Below are positions 21,195-31,930 of a stretch of DNA of 64,000 nucleotides, piece after piece. The notes under the pieces are model-generated. The model searched no databases. It was given only the letters and a program-made list of their open reading frames with translations, and had not been told where the DNA came from. A program made the position numbers and the translations under genes. Positions within the stretch are counted from its first letter, which is position 1. Each line of letters begins with the position of its first letter. This stretch comes from Chrysopilus asiliformis (lineage: Eukaryota; Arthropoda; Insecta; Diptera; Rhagionidae). Location of the stretch: the NCBI GenBank assembly GCA_964034945.1, contig OZ035960.1, positions 104,306,933-104,370,932 of the forward strand. Direction: 5' to 3'.

Positions 21195-22312
21195 AATATT
21201 CAAAACAAAAACCTTCAATTAAGCTCTTGTAGATTAAGTTCTTGTTGTGTCTATAAAAAAATTCCGAACATTTAAAAGGTGAAAAGAATGGGAGCATCTT
21301 ATTGATTTTTTTGTTAAAACTACATATTAGGTACAAAATTGTTAATCATAAAACCTCAAAGTTCCAAAACCCTTAATCCATACAAGTATGCCGTATAGGT
21401 CTATTTTTATTCCAAAAATCAATTAACATCGATCATATTTAATAACAAATTTTAATACAGATAGAGAGTAATTAAAATTCGATTGAAAACGACTTTATCA
21501 CATCGGGTTTAAAATTAAAAACCTGTGAATAAACTTCCCGCTATTGAATTTCCACATATCAGTACCAGACATAATTTATTATAATTTTCCCCACACGTTT
21601 TATCGACATTTTGCAGCCACCCAAAATAATAAACCCGCAAACTTCATTACCCAATGTTCGCGACAAAAATTAAATTCCGACCAATTTTAACTCCAGGAGG
21701 ATTACAAAGTTAAATGAGCCAAAAAAACGCGGCAAAATTTAAAATCATTTTCGCAATTACGAAATTGTATCGTAAATTATTATAGTATGTTGTTTGTATG
21801 GCGATATTCAGATAATTGGAACCGGACCAAAAAATCACATGTGGAAATGACAGCAAATGCAGATCCTGTTGTTATTAAAAATAACGACTTCAATTTTAAT
21901 CCCGAAGGACTCAATAACGCTGCGAAATATTCCCCATTTTTAGCAATTTTCACAGCATGGTGAAAAAAAACAAGGGAGGCAATATGGCCGAGTATAATGA
22001 AAATTCAGTTTGGATTATTGGGCTTTGGACCATTAGCCAAACATTTTGCAATTACAATTAGGGAGGAATCTTAACCAAACATAGTAAATATATAATGCTT
22101 CAGTTTATGGAAAAAATTAGCTCAGATTGTTATATTTTTAATGCGCGAAAGGACATTTGCATTAGATGGACTAGAAAGGGGTTGTAAAATTTGTTTACAG
22201 GCACGCATAAAAAAAATTTGTTGAAAGTAAAAACAAATTTTTTTAAACAAAAAGCTTTTATTTAAAAAAAACCCCCCCTAAAACGGAAAAAATCATTTTC
22301 TGGTACTGTGCA
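21195..22312. other. Single-copy AT-rich interval
   Basis: No gene and no repeat family recognised. Confidence 0.4.
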
Positions 22313-22331
22313 TCTCTTAAAAGGCAAAGTT

Positions 22332-22365
<34 letters not shown>

Positions 22366-23318
22366 CCTGTCTGTTTGTCTGTCCGTATGTCCGGACTTGG
22401 CTCGAAAACCATTGGACCGATTTTGATGCGCTTTTTCCTATAAGTTGCTTAGACCTCTGGTCAGGTTATAGGCTATGTATTGTTTTGCCACAGTCAACCA
22501 TTTTTCGCCCACAATATTTTATCCCCACCACAAACCGGTTTTTAAGTTATTCAACAGAATAACGCGTAAACTACTGGACCGAATTAGCTGAAAATTTACT
22601 CAGGGGTACTATATACTCCGAAATTATTGATTAGCTTTGCGGTTGACAACTATTCTTCTTCCCTCTGACCCCCTCTTCTACTATCTTCTAAACTACTGAA
22701 TGGATTTTGATGCGGTCTTCATTATTGGGCAGGTCATTCATCAGGGAAAATGTTTACCAAAAAATCCAAACCCACCCCGATGCCATGAACCCCCTCCCCT
22801 TCTATCTTCTAAACTACTGAAAGGATTTTGACGCGGTTTTCACTATTGGGCAGGTCGTTCATCAGGGAAAATTTTCTCAACTAAATCCAAATCCACCACT
22901 TTACTGTAAGCCCCATCTCCTGCTATTTGCTAAACTACTGAATGGATTTCGATACAGGTTTCTTCATTATAGATGTCCTCTCGCAAGGAAAAATGTCGCT
23001 AACTAAAATCTACTCGCTCCCCACTCTTAAAACCTCTCTCCAGCAATCTCCTGCAATCTCCTGCAATTCAGGAGGAATTTCGATCCGGTTTTCACCGTTT
23101 GGAAGGTCAGCCCCGAAGGAAAATTTTCGCCCACTAAAATGTACCCCCTCCCCTCCCCTTGAATCACTCTCTTACTATCATCTAAACTGTGGAATGCATT
23201 GTGATGCGATTTTCTTCATTGGAATTGTCATCCCGGAGAAATCAGATCCGAGGCCGAAAGTCGGGTAGTGACAGAGGCCGGGGAAGAACTGCAAAGCGAT
23301 TCGGGGCGACGCCCCTAG
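22313..23318 (+). mobile_element. Helitron-like element O, 1006 bp
   Basis: 5' TCTCTTAAAAGGCAAAGTTT, then a GTCTGTCTGT tract; 3' hairpin GGGGCGACGCCCC overlapping CTAG; preceded by A and followed by T. Internal units of about 120 bp (CTTCTAAACTACTGAATGGA, TTTTGATGCGGT, ATTGGGCAGGTC) occur four to five times. No replicase frame, so non-autonomous. Confidence 0.75.
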
Positions 23319-23620
23319 TTAGAAATAAAAGCGAGATAAATATTTATTTTATTTTTCATGCTTTTATCTCGCTTTTGTTGCTGATACACAGTATTTTTTC
23401 CTTTTCTGTGCATTTATAAAAGCTTTTTTTAATATTTTTTTAATTTTTTTATTTTATTTCATCCTTTTATTTTGTATTTTAGTATTAAACGTCCGTCTTT
23501 CGCCACGCTTGTGTATACTTTTTCGTCTTCGAATATATTTATATCCTTGATACCTCTGAGATATTTTTACGGATTCGTAGAACTGCGAATTTTCAAATTA
23601 AAAAAATTCTCCATTAAATT
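23319..23620. mobile_element. Family P copy P1
   Basis: AGAAATAAAAGCGAGATAAA faces inverted TTTATCTCGCTTTTGTTGCT, followed by a T-rich section and GTCTTTCGCCACGCTTGTGT, TATCCTTGATACCTCTGAGA. The same order occurs at 29101-29400. Confidence 0.6.
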
Positions 23621-25250
23621 ATATCCGTAAAAGCGAATTTAATAAAAAATCCTGACTGATCAAAAGTTAAATTTCCATTTAACTGGCCTTTGAAATGTCA
23701 GAAAATACTCACAAAGTAATTAGGAAAATCTAAGATATCCATTCAAATGTCCAAAACAAAAGTGAATCTGATAAAATATGTACCTAGCGAAGAAGAAAAA
23801 AAAACATTAAACTCATAATTTAATTTACAGATACTTCTCCTTCTTCGTACAGCCTTGATCCATTCTGAACCGAAATAATGAGAAAAAAAAATGCTAAATG
23901 AAAATAGAAGGGAAAATTGTGTTTTTCGCCGTGTCTTAAACTATAACGATTCAGTGCTTGATTTTTTGGCAAAGGAAATCGCCTAGCTACCCATAAAATT
24001 ATGTATGTCAGGGACAGATGATGAATGTGATGACTTGACTATAGGATTTCACTTCTTATCACGTGGAGTTACACCATCGAACGAAACGTGGACCTCAAGG
24101 CGGTTGATGACTATTTGAATGGATGGTTGAGATCCAAACCAACATCACCACCTCCGCCACTTCCGTTTCAAAAAAAAATATTAAAATCGCCCAGAAAAAC
24201 CTACAAAAACCTAACACAAAAGATGGGGATGAAAAAAATCGGATTTTCTTCGTTTTTTTTCCCACATTTTGCCTTCAATATATTCTCGTTTTCAAAAGAA
24301 AAGAATGGAAAGGAAACACATTTACTGCTGCTTATAAAGTGATGCTCCTGTTGAAAGCTTGAATTAAGAGCTTTTTTGATGTTGGATCTTTGCCATTTTA
24401 ACGTGTTTAGACAGACGAGTTTTTTACCAATTTTCCCGCATTTTTAACATTTTCTCCGCTTTATTTTTTCGCTATTCCGTCCTCTTTTTTTTAAAACACA
24501 ACTTCCCCCGACTTCCTTTGGCGCTGATGCTCCCATCAAATTTGAGAGCTCTTCTACTCGGTAATGTTAGTCCCAGGGATTTAAAGTTATTAACAGGATT
24601 TATGGATCGTTTGAATCATTTTAGCCCAGCAGAATGGACTGACTATCCTGTGCCTGAGCTCCGTATTAATATTCGTTTTACTATAAGAACACAAGAATAA
24701 TATTATGTATATAACGACGTATGTTAGAAACAGGCTTTTTGGCTACTTGTTTTTAGATGGTGGATTTGCAGGACTTGCATTTAATACCGTTTAATGTTGT
24801 GAATAAGCAAAAAGGGAAAATTGGTTTTCCCCAGAGATGATGATATCTAAATCTAACCATATATAAGGCAGAATTTTCGTTACTTCACCATAACGAAGTT
24901 TGCATTTCTTATTAAAAAAAATCTCCCTAGCTCAGATTTCACCAAGGGAATAACCATTAACATGGGTTAGATATTGTTTAGGAATGAAATTCTTAAAATT
25001 TCTGCAAGCAAGCGTTTAAAATGTTTCATAATCAAAATGCAATTGTTATTAATTCGACACTTAAAAACGATTACCTACTTCTATGGAGTAGTTGAAATTT
25101 ATGAAACTGGAAAAATGTTTGTTTTTAATTAAGCTTTAGCTTCATCAACTTCACAAATTAAAAAATACTTGCCAAATTCCATACACTGCGGAATGGTGAA
25201 GAATATTCTTTTCGATAAATGTCAAAGAATTCTATGAAATATCAGCTGCA
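23621..25250. other. Mostly single-copy DNA, no gene recognised
   Basis: A 60-codon frame at 24518-24700 (MALMLPSNLRALLLGNVS...) has unusually ordinary composition, but I do not recognise it and see no intron or promoter context. Confidence 0.4.
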
Positions 25251-25440
25251 GGGTTGTAAAAAGCCCGGGTTTCTTTTTTTTTAAAAACCCAACCAACTGT
25301 TTTTTTTTTGGGTTTTATTGTGGGTTTATTGGGTTTTTAATGGTGTTTTAGCGCAATTTTTTTCTGGTTTTTTTAGGGTGATTTTGTAAAAACAAATCCA
25401 GTGGGGTTTTTTAAACTGGGGAAAATAATAACAATCCTAA
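25251..25440 (+). mobile_element. Possible hAT-like 5' end
   Basis: CAGGGTTGTAAAAAGCCCGG, then GTTTC and TTTTTTAAAAACCCAACC. CAGGGTTGNNAAAA is a common hAT terminus (from memory). Followed by GGGTTTTATT reiterations. No partner end found. Confidence 0.4.
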
Positions 25441-26300
25441 TAAGTTGTGATCAACATAAAACTACCCTCTCCAATGTTTAGTTTCGGAAAAAAATATGTA
25501 GAAAATAACATTTTTTTCAAATATCCAAAGAACTGTTAAAGATACGTAAAAGCCCATGCAGGAACAAATGCAAGAAATTTTATTTTATTTTCTTTAAATT
25601 TGATTTTTTTTTTTCAAAATCGCATAGTTTTCGAGTTTTATTTGAAATAAAAGAGAAAGTCCTAAAAATAAAAACCAAATCATTCATTTTAACCCTATTC
25701 CTGTCAGGCTGTGAATTTCGAACCAATATAGATGATTTAATACATGTTTTAACGCAAAATCAATTTAACAAAAAAACATAAAATTTATTCTATATAACAG
25801 TAGCGTAGTGACCAATAATAAAATACATTAAATTGATTTTGCGTTAAAACATGTATTAAATCATCTATATTGGTTCGAAATTGAATAGTGACTCACAGTC
25901 ACAGCCTGACAGGAATAGGGTTAAATGCAGGTTATTTAAAACAAATGTCTTGTATTTGATTTAAATGCATCTAAAGTTATTTAAATGAAAAGTATTTAAA
26001 ACAAAAACAAAAAAAAGGAAAAAATGCAAGAAATTTTGGATTCTTTGAATGTGATTCTATACATTTTTTTATAAAAATGCATAGTTTTCGAAAGATTTTC
26101 CAAAAACTGATTTTTTTCAAAAAAAAATTGTTTGGGAGGTACCCGTTATAGCTACCGTTACTTTTCCAAAACTACAACACAATTTTTGTAAAACTTATTT
26201 ACAAAAAACTTTAAATCGCTAGCTAAACGAGTTCTTGAGTTATTTAAGATACGTAAAACGGCCGGACTGACAGACAGGCAGACTGACAGATAGATGTACG
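25441..26300. mobile_element. Family F copy, interrupted by piggyBac-like MITE G1
   Basis: GTTGTGATCAACATAAAACT, CGCATAGTTTTCGAGTTTTA and a later ATGCATAGTTTTCGAAAGAT mark F units on both sides of G1; a short CAGA tract lies at 26270-26290. Confidence 0.55.
25693..25920. mobile_element. piggyBac-like MITE G1, 228-bp hairpin, TTAA target
   Basis: Starts CCCTATTCCTGTCAGGCTGT and ends with its inverse; a further inner inverted pair (TTTCGAACCAATATAGATGA, TTTAATACATGTTTTAACGC) makes almost the whole element fold. TTAA on both sides (25689-25692, 25921-25924). Equal in length and nearly identical to G2. A CC(C/Y) start with TTAA is typical of piggyBac. Confidence 0.88.
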
Positions 26301-26314
26301 AACATCATAATTTT

Positions 26315-26938
26315 ACCTCAACGAATGTGATTGCATTTTGATGTATGGGACGGTTATGTAAAATCATATTCCAGACACAATTATTCTCCATAAAATTTTC
26401 TATGCGAAGCACTCTTTTCGAGAAAATCGGTCATTTATTTGGGAAAAAGGAGAAGCAGTGCTCGAAATGGATTTTGATGTATGGATAAGTTATGTAAAAT
26501 CATATTTTAAAGTCATTTTACCTTGATAAGTTTTTTGATGTGATTCACCGTTTTCGAGGAAATGGTAAAAAACTGGTTCGTTTGTATGAGGGGGGGCGAG
26601 AAAGAATGGTCCGATTTAGTCCATTCAAGAACTTTATCTTGCTATTTACAAGAAACACAACTATTCAAAATTTTAAGGCTCTAGCTCTAGCTCAATCCTT
26701 TCGAAAGTTACGGTGTTCACAGACAGACAGACGGACAGACAGACGGACAAACAGACGGACAAACAGACGGACAAACAGACGGACAAACAGACGGACAGAC
26801 AGACGGACGGACATGCGGAAATCAAAATATTATGTCATCCCTCCTGGTGTAGTTCTTTTTTGTGTCCGATGATTGATTCGATTCAAACGGTATACTAAAT
26901 CTAATATACTCCTATGATATATCGTACAAAGTATAACA
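26315..26938 (-). mobile_element. Family A copy A4
   Basis: Two and a half monomers, GAATGGTCCGATTTAGTCC, then a CAGACGGA array at 26720-26810, GTCATCCCTCCTGGTGTAG, GTCCGATGATTGATTCGAT and the terminal ATACTCCTATGATATATCGT. Confidence 0.75.
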
Positions 26939-29020
26939 AGAAGAGAGGTTAATTTGTTATGACATCACTTCTTTCTCCGACCAAACAAAATAATCATTTG
27001 GTTTAAATACCTTTCATTTAAATCAAGTACAAAAATCGTTGGGGAAAATTGAGATAATTTTTTTATTTGATTCAAGTGCTTATTCGTTTAATCGAATGGC
27101 AATTTCTCCTGAGTGTGATGTTTATAAAATCCTTTGTGCCCTTCCTATCACATTTATAGTGCATCTGTTCTAAAAATATCTCGAAGATGTCCTTAAAATT
27201 GAACGCACTATTCATGAGTTTACAGTAAAATGCCATCATCCGCAGCCGATTCTATTTTAGAAATGCATGTTATTAAACGTGACCATTAATCTAGCAATCA
27301 CATTGCCTGTCATATGCAACACTTTCCAACATGCCATATCCTATTTTGATCCTTTCATATGGCCGTCATCATCATACCATATCCAGCACCGCATTGTTTG
27401 AAATTTCACCACAGTAAAATTTCGGTTCAAACGTTTAAAGTGGAATAATGTGAGTGTAGAAAGTCAGCAATGGGTTTTATACCCGGTCCAAACTGCGGAA
27501 AATGTTGTCAGTAATAAATTGTTCAACGACATTAGATTCCACAGCATTTCCCAACAATTGATATAGATAGCCACATATGTATATCAATGAGTGTATAGCA
27601 AATAGAATGGCTATGAAAGGCTTTTTGTTTAATTAAGGGATGTTTAATTAATAGCATTCATCCCTAGCAGCAACAACCGAAAAAAAATGATGGAAGACAT
27701 GATAACATCTTAGCTAATAATTTATCGGCATCAGACAAAACCATCTACAAAAACCGTTTTCACACCGAAAAAAAAACGTACGGAGAAAAAACATTTTCCA
27801 CGAATTTACTTTTTACTTAAAGAAATTTCTTGTGTTTTCCCGAAAGGATAATTGGTTGCTTGCCATCATGTCTACTTCAAGGCAAACATAAAACTCTATC
27901 AAAATATTTGAAGGTATATATTTGGCGGTTATACAGGAAGTATTTTCTTCGGAAAAACGAAAATCCATTTCTTGTTGCTTCATTTTCTTCCTGTTGTTCA
28001 TCATCGTCTTCTACATATATAACTAGTTTATCTTATATATCGAAACTCTGTAACTCAAATATAAATAAAAACAGATCGCAATGTTAACTAAAAGCTTGTT
28101 ATAAGTACTTCCTGGAACTGTTTTTCTATATATTTATATGCACGAAAATATTCAGCCAGTATTTACTTACTTCGGACTGGCTAACGTCTTGCCGTCAAGG
28201 GATGAATCTTTAGCTCTAAAATATCATCAGTAGAGATAAATTATTCTTTTAGTTCGTAAACAACATTTTCCTGCACGATGTGTCACATTTGTATCGCAAC
28301 GCCTCCGAAAACATATCCACATCCCACACGAAAATGTCTTTAAACACGAGTACTTTTTGAGACAAAACACAATGGCCATGATTTAAAAAGGGATTCAGTT
28401 TCTATTACTTTAAACTCTCTGGAATGGAGTCCCGAAATCACCAGGATATTAGAATAGGAAATCTAAGAAAAGCAGTAGTCACTCAACAGATATAAATATC
28501 TATACGAAACAAGATATAGAAATGGACCAGGAAACAATCTATTAGATAGTATGTGTGTACGTTTTACGTACTATGCATTACTATGTCCTTTGTTAATGTT
28601 TTCTAAGCTTTTTGCTTACAAACGTACTAAAAGCTAAACAGAAACCTTTTAGTCGGATGAATTTTTCCTTTTTGCCTTCGGTATACGAATTTATTTTTCC
28701 CAGAAGATCCTTTCTATCCTTCAGGAACAAGTTAGTTGGCAAAAGTTAAACATTTGGCTAAAATAAATCGAGAATATATTTTTAAATGAAATGCTCTGTG
28801 ATGTGGGGGGAAGACAGAGGTGTCGTATAGAAGCAACAGTATGAAAACTGATTTCGGAGTCCGAAAATAGTAAAACAGGAAAATCATATTGGAAAGTCCT
28901 GTAATGAAATTTAGACAACTTTTTAAATAGTTTTTACGTTAAAAATGGGGTTTTCCGTCAAATATGTAACACTTTTAGAGGGTAGGGGGGTTCTGCGGTA
29001 TGACGGCCGTTGCAAATTCG
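26939..29020. other. Single-copy DNA, no gene recognised
   Basis: Frames under 90 codons; none resembles a known protein and no repeat family is present. Confidence 0.4.
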
Positions 29021-29100
29021 ACACACAAAAAAAAATATAAAAAAACTTGTATTTAAACAAGTGTAATAAAAAAGTTAAAAAAATTTGTTGAGCCCTGTGT

Positions 29101-29400
29101 GTCAGAAATAAAAGCGAGATAGATATTGATTTTATTTTATTTTTTATGCTTTTATCCCGCTTTTATTTCTGATACAGTGGACCCAAAACAACTTTTTTTT
29201 CTTTTTACTACATTTTTTTAAAAAAAAGGCTTTTTTTCAAATTTTTTTTTTATTTTTTTTTTTTTATTTTATGTTTTTTAGTCCTTTTTGTATACTAATC
29301 AAATTACTGAAAATTGAAAACGACGTCTGTCTTTCGCCACCCTTATTCATACTTTTTAGTCTTCAAGTATATATGTATCCTTGATGCCTTTCAGATATTT
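29101..29400. mobile_element. Family P copy P2
   Basis: TCAGAAATAAAAGCGAGATA and inverted TTATCCCGCTTTTATTTCTGA form a terminal hairpin; the downstream GTCTTTCGCCACCCTTATTC and TATCCTTGATGCCTTTCAGA match P1. Confidence 0.6.
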
Positions 29401-29745
29401 TTATGGACTTTTTAACTCCAGAATTGGACTCATCGACCCCAAAAACTCCCGGATGAGCTTTTTTATGGAAAATTTGAGAAAAAGGATTATGAGGTTATCC
29501 TTACAGGACCTTCCGTTATCCTTACAGACTTCTTAGTACCAGAATTGAATTCAGCGACCCCTAAAAACCTCCAGATAAGATTTTTTTCCGGAAAATTTTA
29601 GGTAAAGGACAATCACGTTACCCTTACAGGAACTTCCCTTATTCTTGCAAGGACGAAATAGTGAAAATATTATATTGTCATCGGATTTTAAGTCAATCGG
29701 ATAAGTAGAAGTGGATCACAATTAGATTGTAAGATTTGATCTTGA
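29401..29745 (+). mobile_element. Family J copy J1
   Basis: Two tandem units of about 125 bp (CTTCCGTTATCCTTACAGAC, TTCAGCGACCCC, GAAAATTTTAGGTAAAGGAC) followed by TGTCATCGGATTTTAAGTCA and the CAGA array. Matches J2 at 42905-43320. Confidence 0.55.
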
Positions 29746-29773
29746 CAGACAGACAAACACACATAAAAGACAA

Positions 29774-29804
<31 letters not shown>

Positions 29805-29922
29805 AACAGACAGACAAACAGACAGACAAACAGACAGACAAACAGACAGACAAACAAACAGACAGACAAACAGACAGATAAACAAACAGACAGATAAACA
29901 AACAGACAGATAAACAAACAGA
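29746..29922. repeat. CAGACAAA / CAGACAGA array
   Basis: Regular ACAGACAGACAAAC units, interrupted by element W and resuming at 30609-30660. Confidence 0.9.
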
Positions 29923-30165
29923 CCCAGCAAGATTCGGAACTAGTTACGTAACTAGTGGAGTAACGTGATAATTCACTGTTACCCTATGCGTGAATCTTCT
30001 TAGAGCGTTGGGAAAAAACTCACATGCAATTGACAATCTGTGTGAATGTCTATCGCACTTACTCCAACACCAAACGTATATAAGTATGTCTTGCTCTAGC
30101 AATGTAGAAACGAGACAGCCTTATGCTTATTAGGTGTGAGATGAAATGAGACGAAATATGTGAAT

Positions 30166-30227
30166 ATTTTGTTACCAGTAACGCTAAAAGTAACATGTGT
30201 TACTTTTAGCGTTACTGGTAACAAAAT
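30166..30227. repeat. Perfect palindrome, 30-bp arms, 2-nt spacer
   Basis: ATTTTGTTACCAGTAACGCT, then AAAAGTAACA, TG, and the exact inverse. No mismatches in 30 pairs. Confidence 0.95.
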
Positions 30228-30315
30228 AATCCGATAATTTTATTTTTATTAAACTGTTTTCCGGATCCTCATTTCATGTGTTTTCCGGATTCTCATTTGG
30301 CGAAGCAGGAGCGTT

Positions 30316-30434
30316 TGCTATTCCCAGCGGAAGCAACATCGAGTGGAAATTCTACAATTTGAAGATCCGAGTTCAAATTGTGGAATTTCCGAATCATTCG
30401 ATGTTGCTTTCGCAGAAATGTCACTGGGAATAAC
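30316..30434. repeat. Imperfect foldback with arms of about 50 bp
   Basis: TATTCCCAGCGGAAGCAACA, TCGAGTGGAAATT and CAATTTGAA pair with TTCAAATTG, GGAATTTCCGAATCATTCGA, TGTTGCTTTCGC and CTGGGAATA. Confidence 0.8.
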
Positions 30435-30660
30435 AAAAGTTGATGCAAGAACAGAATGACTGGATGGAATGACATTAGTTTGTCTCTTTTCGTGCAATGG
30501 CGATGCGAAAGTAAATAAGAATATTCACCACTACATGCACATTTACATACTTCTACAGATGCGAAGTGTTGCATTTGTAGTTGAACACGTTACTGAAATC
30601 TTGCTGGGAGACAGACACACGAACAGGCAGACCAACGAATAGACAGACAAACAAACATAC

Positions 30661-31245
30661 AAATAAACAGAGACGAAGGCAAAGTAAATAAAAGCTGCTT
30701 AAAAGTGTGACGTGGGAAGGAGTGATGTGAAAAGCCTAAAATTGTCTTGACGTTTTTATGGATCCTAACGTAAATCTTGGAAATCTTATGATCCTAACGT
30801 AAATCTTGGAAATCGTGTGTATTATATGACAGTTATATATGGTAACCGCAAATCTTGCAATCATGTTTTGCATAAAAACTTTTTTAACAGACGAAACGGC
30901 AAAAACATGAAACAGAATTTGCTAATTGTACACAAAATTCAACTAATAGTAAAATTTTTGCCTACCTTCAGGTAATTATTAAAAGCCAGCACCCAAATTG
31001 GCTAAAATTCCAAAAGTTTTAACCCTAAACATTATATTATTAACCCCTTGGGTCCATATTTATATATCAGATATCATAACTACTGAATCACCCATCGGAT
31101 TTTAATCCGGTTTTTAGTATTTCTTTCGTCCTTAATGGGAGATAGTTTTTTGTGTACAAATATTTACCTTTTCTCTCGGCGTTTGAGCCCACTCTTCAGA
31201 GAATATAAAATATAAAAGGGCATAAAAGTTTATACATTTCATACT
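30661..31245. other. Single-copy interval
   Basis: GATCCTAACGTAAATCTTGGAAATC is duplicated at 30762 and 30791; nothing else. Confidence 0.4.
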
Positions 31246-31930
31246 TTGACGGTTTATTGTGGATCTCAAGATATTTCAAAAAAATTAAGTTTTTTTGAAA
31301 ATCTCTCGAAAATTATACGCGTTTATGCAAAAATGACTATAACCAAGTTTAAAGGTGCCGCTACACATGAGAGTAAATGCCGGCGAGAACCTCTCGATAG
31401 CAGCTACTCGCAAATGGACACGTCTCTGGGAGTCGCTCGCAGGAACTCGCAAAAACTCGCGAGCTAGTTTCTGCGAGCTGTCAAAAGTGATTCTACTCTC
31501 TAGTCGACACGCCTCCACTGAACTCTCGGGGAGTTGCTCGCCAGATACGAACGGCGTTTGAATTTTGCGAGTCGCTCTCGAGAACTCGCCAAACCAAGAT
31601 GTCAAAAAAATCAAGATATTGGTCTTGCAAAGAGAAAAATCGCCGAAATTAACTCTCATATGGACAACCTCCTGCGAGTAACTCTCGAGAGTTTTTGAGA
31701 GTTACTCGCGTATTTACTCTCATGTGGAGCGGCACCTTTGAGGAAGTAATATATTCTACAATTTTTGCTTTATATTTTCTACAATTTTTGCAATTTTTGC
31801 TTGAAATACGTGAACTCCAACGATTCTCGAGATAAGTGAAGAAATATTATTTTTCACACATTTTTTCCGAAACGAAATATCGCAGAGGAAAGCTTTGTGT
31901 TGATCACTAATGATATTTTTTTAATATTTT
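31246..31930. mobile_element. Family F copy, interrupted by MITE K
   Basis: F words (AAAAATTAAGTTTTTTTGAA, ACCAAGTTTAA, ATTCTACAATTTTTGCTT, GATTCTCGAGATAAGTGAAG, GAGGAAAGCTTTGTGTTGAT) continue across K. Confidence 0.55.
31353..31737. mobile_element. MITE K, 385 bp
   Basis: AGGTGCCGCTACACATGAGA, continuing GTAAATGC, faces inverted AGGTGCCGCTCCACATGAGA, continuing GTAAATACGC. The inside reiterates GAGAACTCGC, ACTCTCGAGAG and ACTCGCGAG. Same end design as X (AGGNGCC..ACAC). Flanking TAA/TTG are not a clean duplication. The 124-codon frame across it is a by-product. Confidence 0.7.

Larger units (their letters stand above)
29923..30608. mobile_element. Element W, 686 bp, inserted in the CAGA array
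   Basis: Ends CCCAGCAAGATT and AATCTTGCTGGG (12-bp perfect inverted repeat; GTAAC-containing sequence pairs more weakly inside). AGA lies on both sides, but inside CAGA DNA that is weak evidence for a 3-bp duplication. It contains a perfect palindrome (30166-30227) and a longer imperfect foldback (30316-30434). Superfamily unresolved. Confidence 0.7.

Noticed and set aside
31285..31659. 124-codon minus-strand frame rich in Ser/Arg
   Set aside because: Lies within the inverted-repeat MITE K, which is made of reiterated ACTCGC words.
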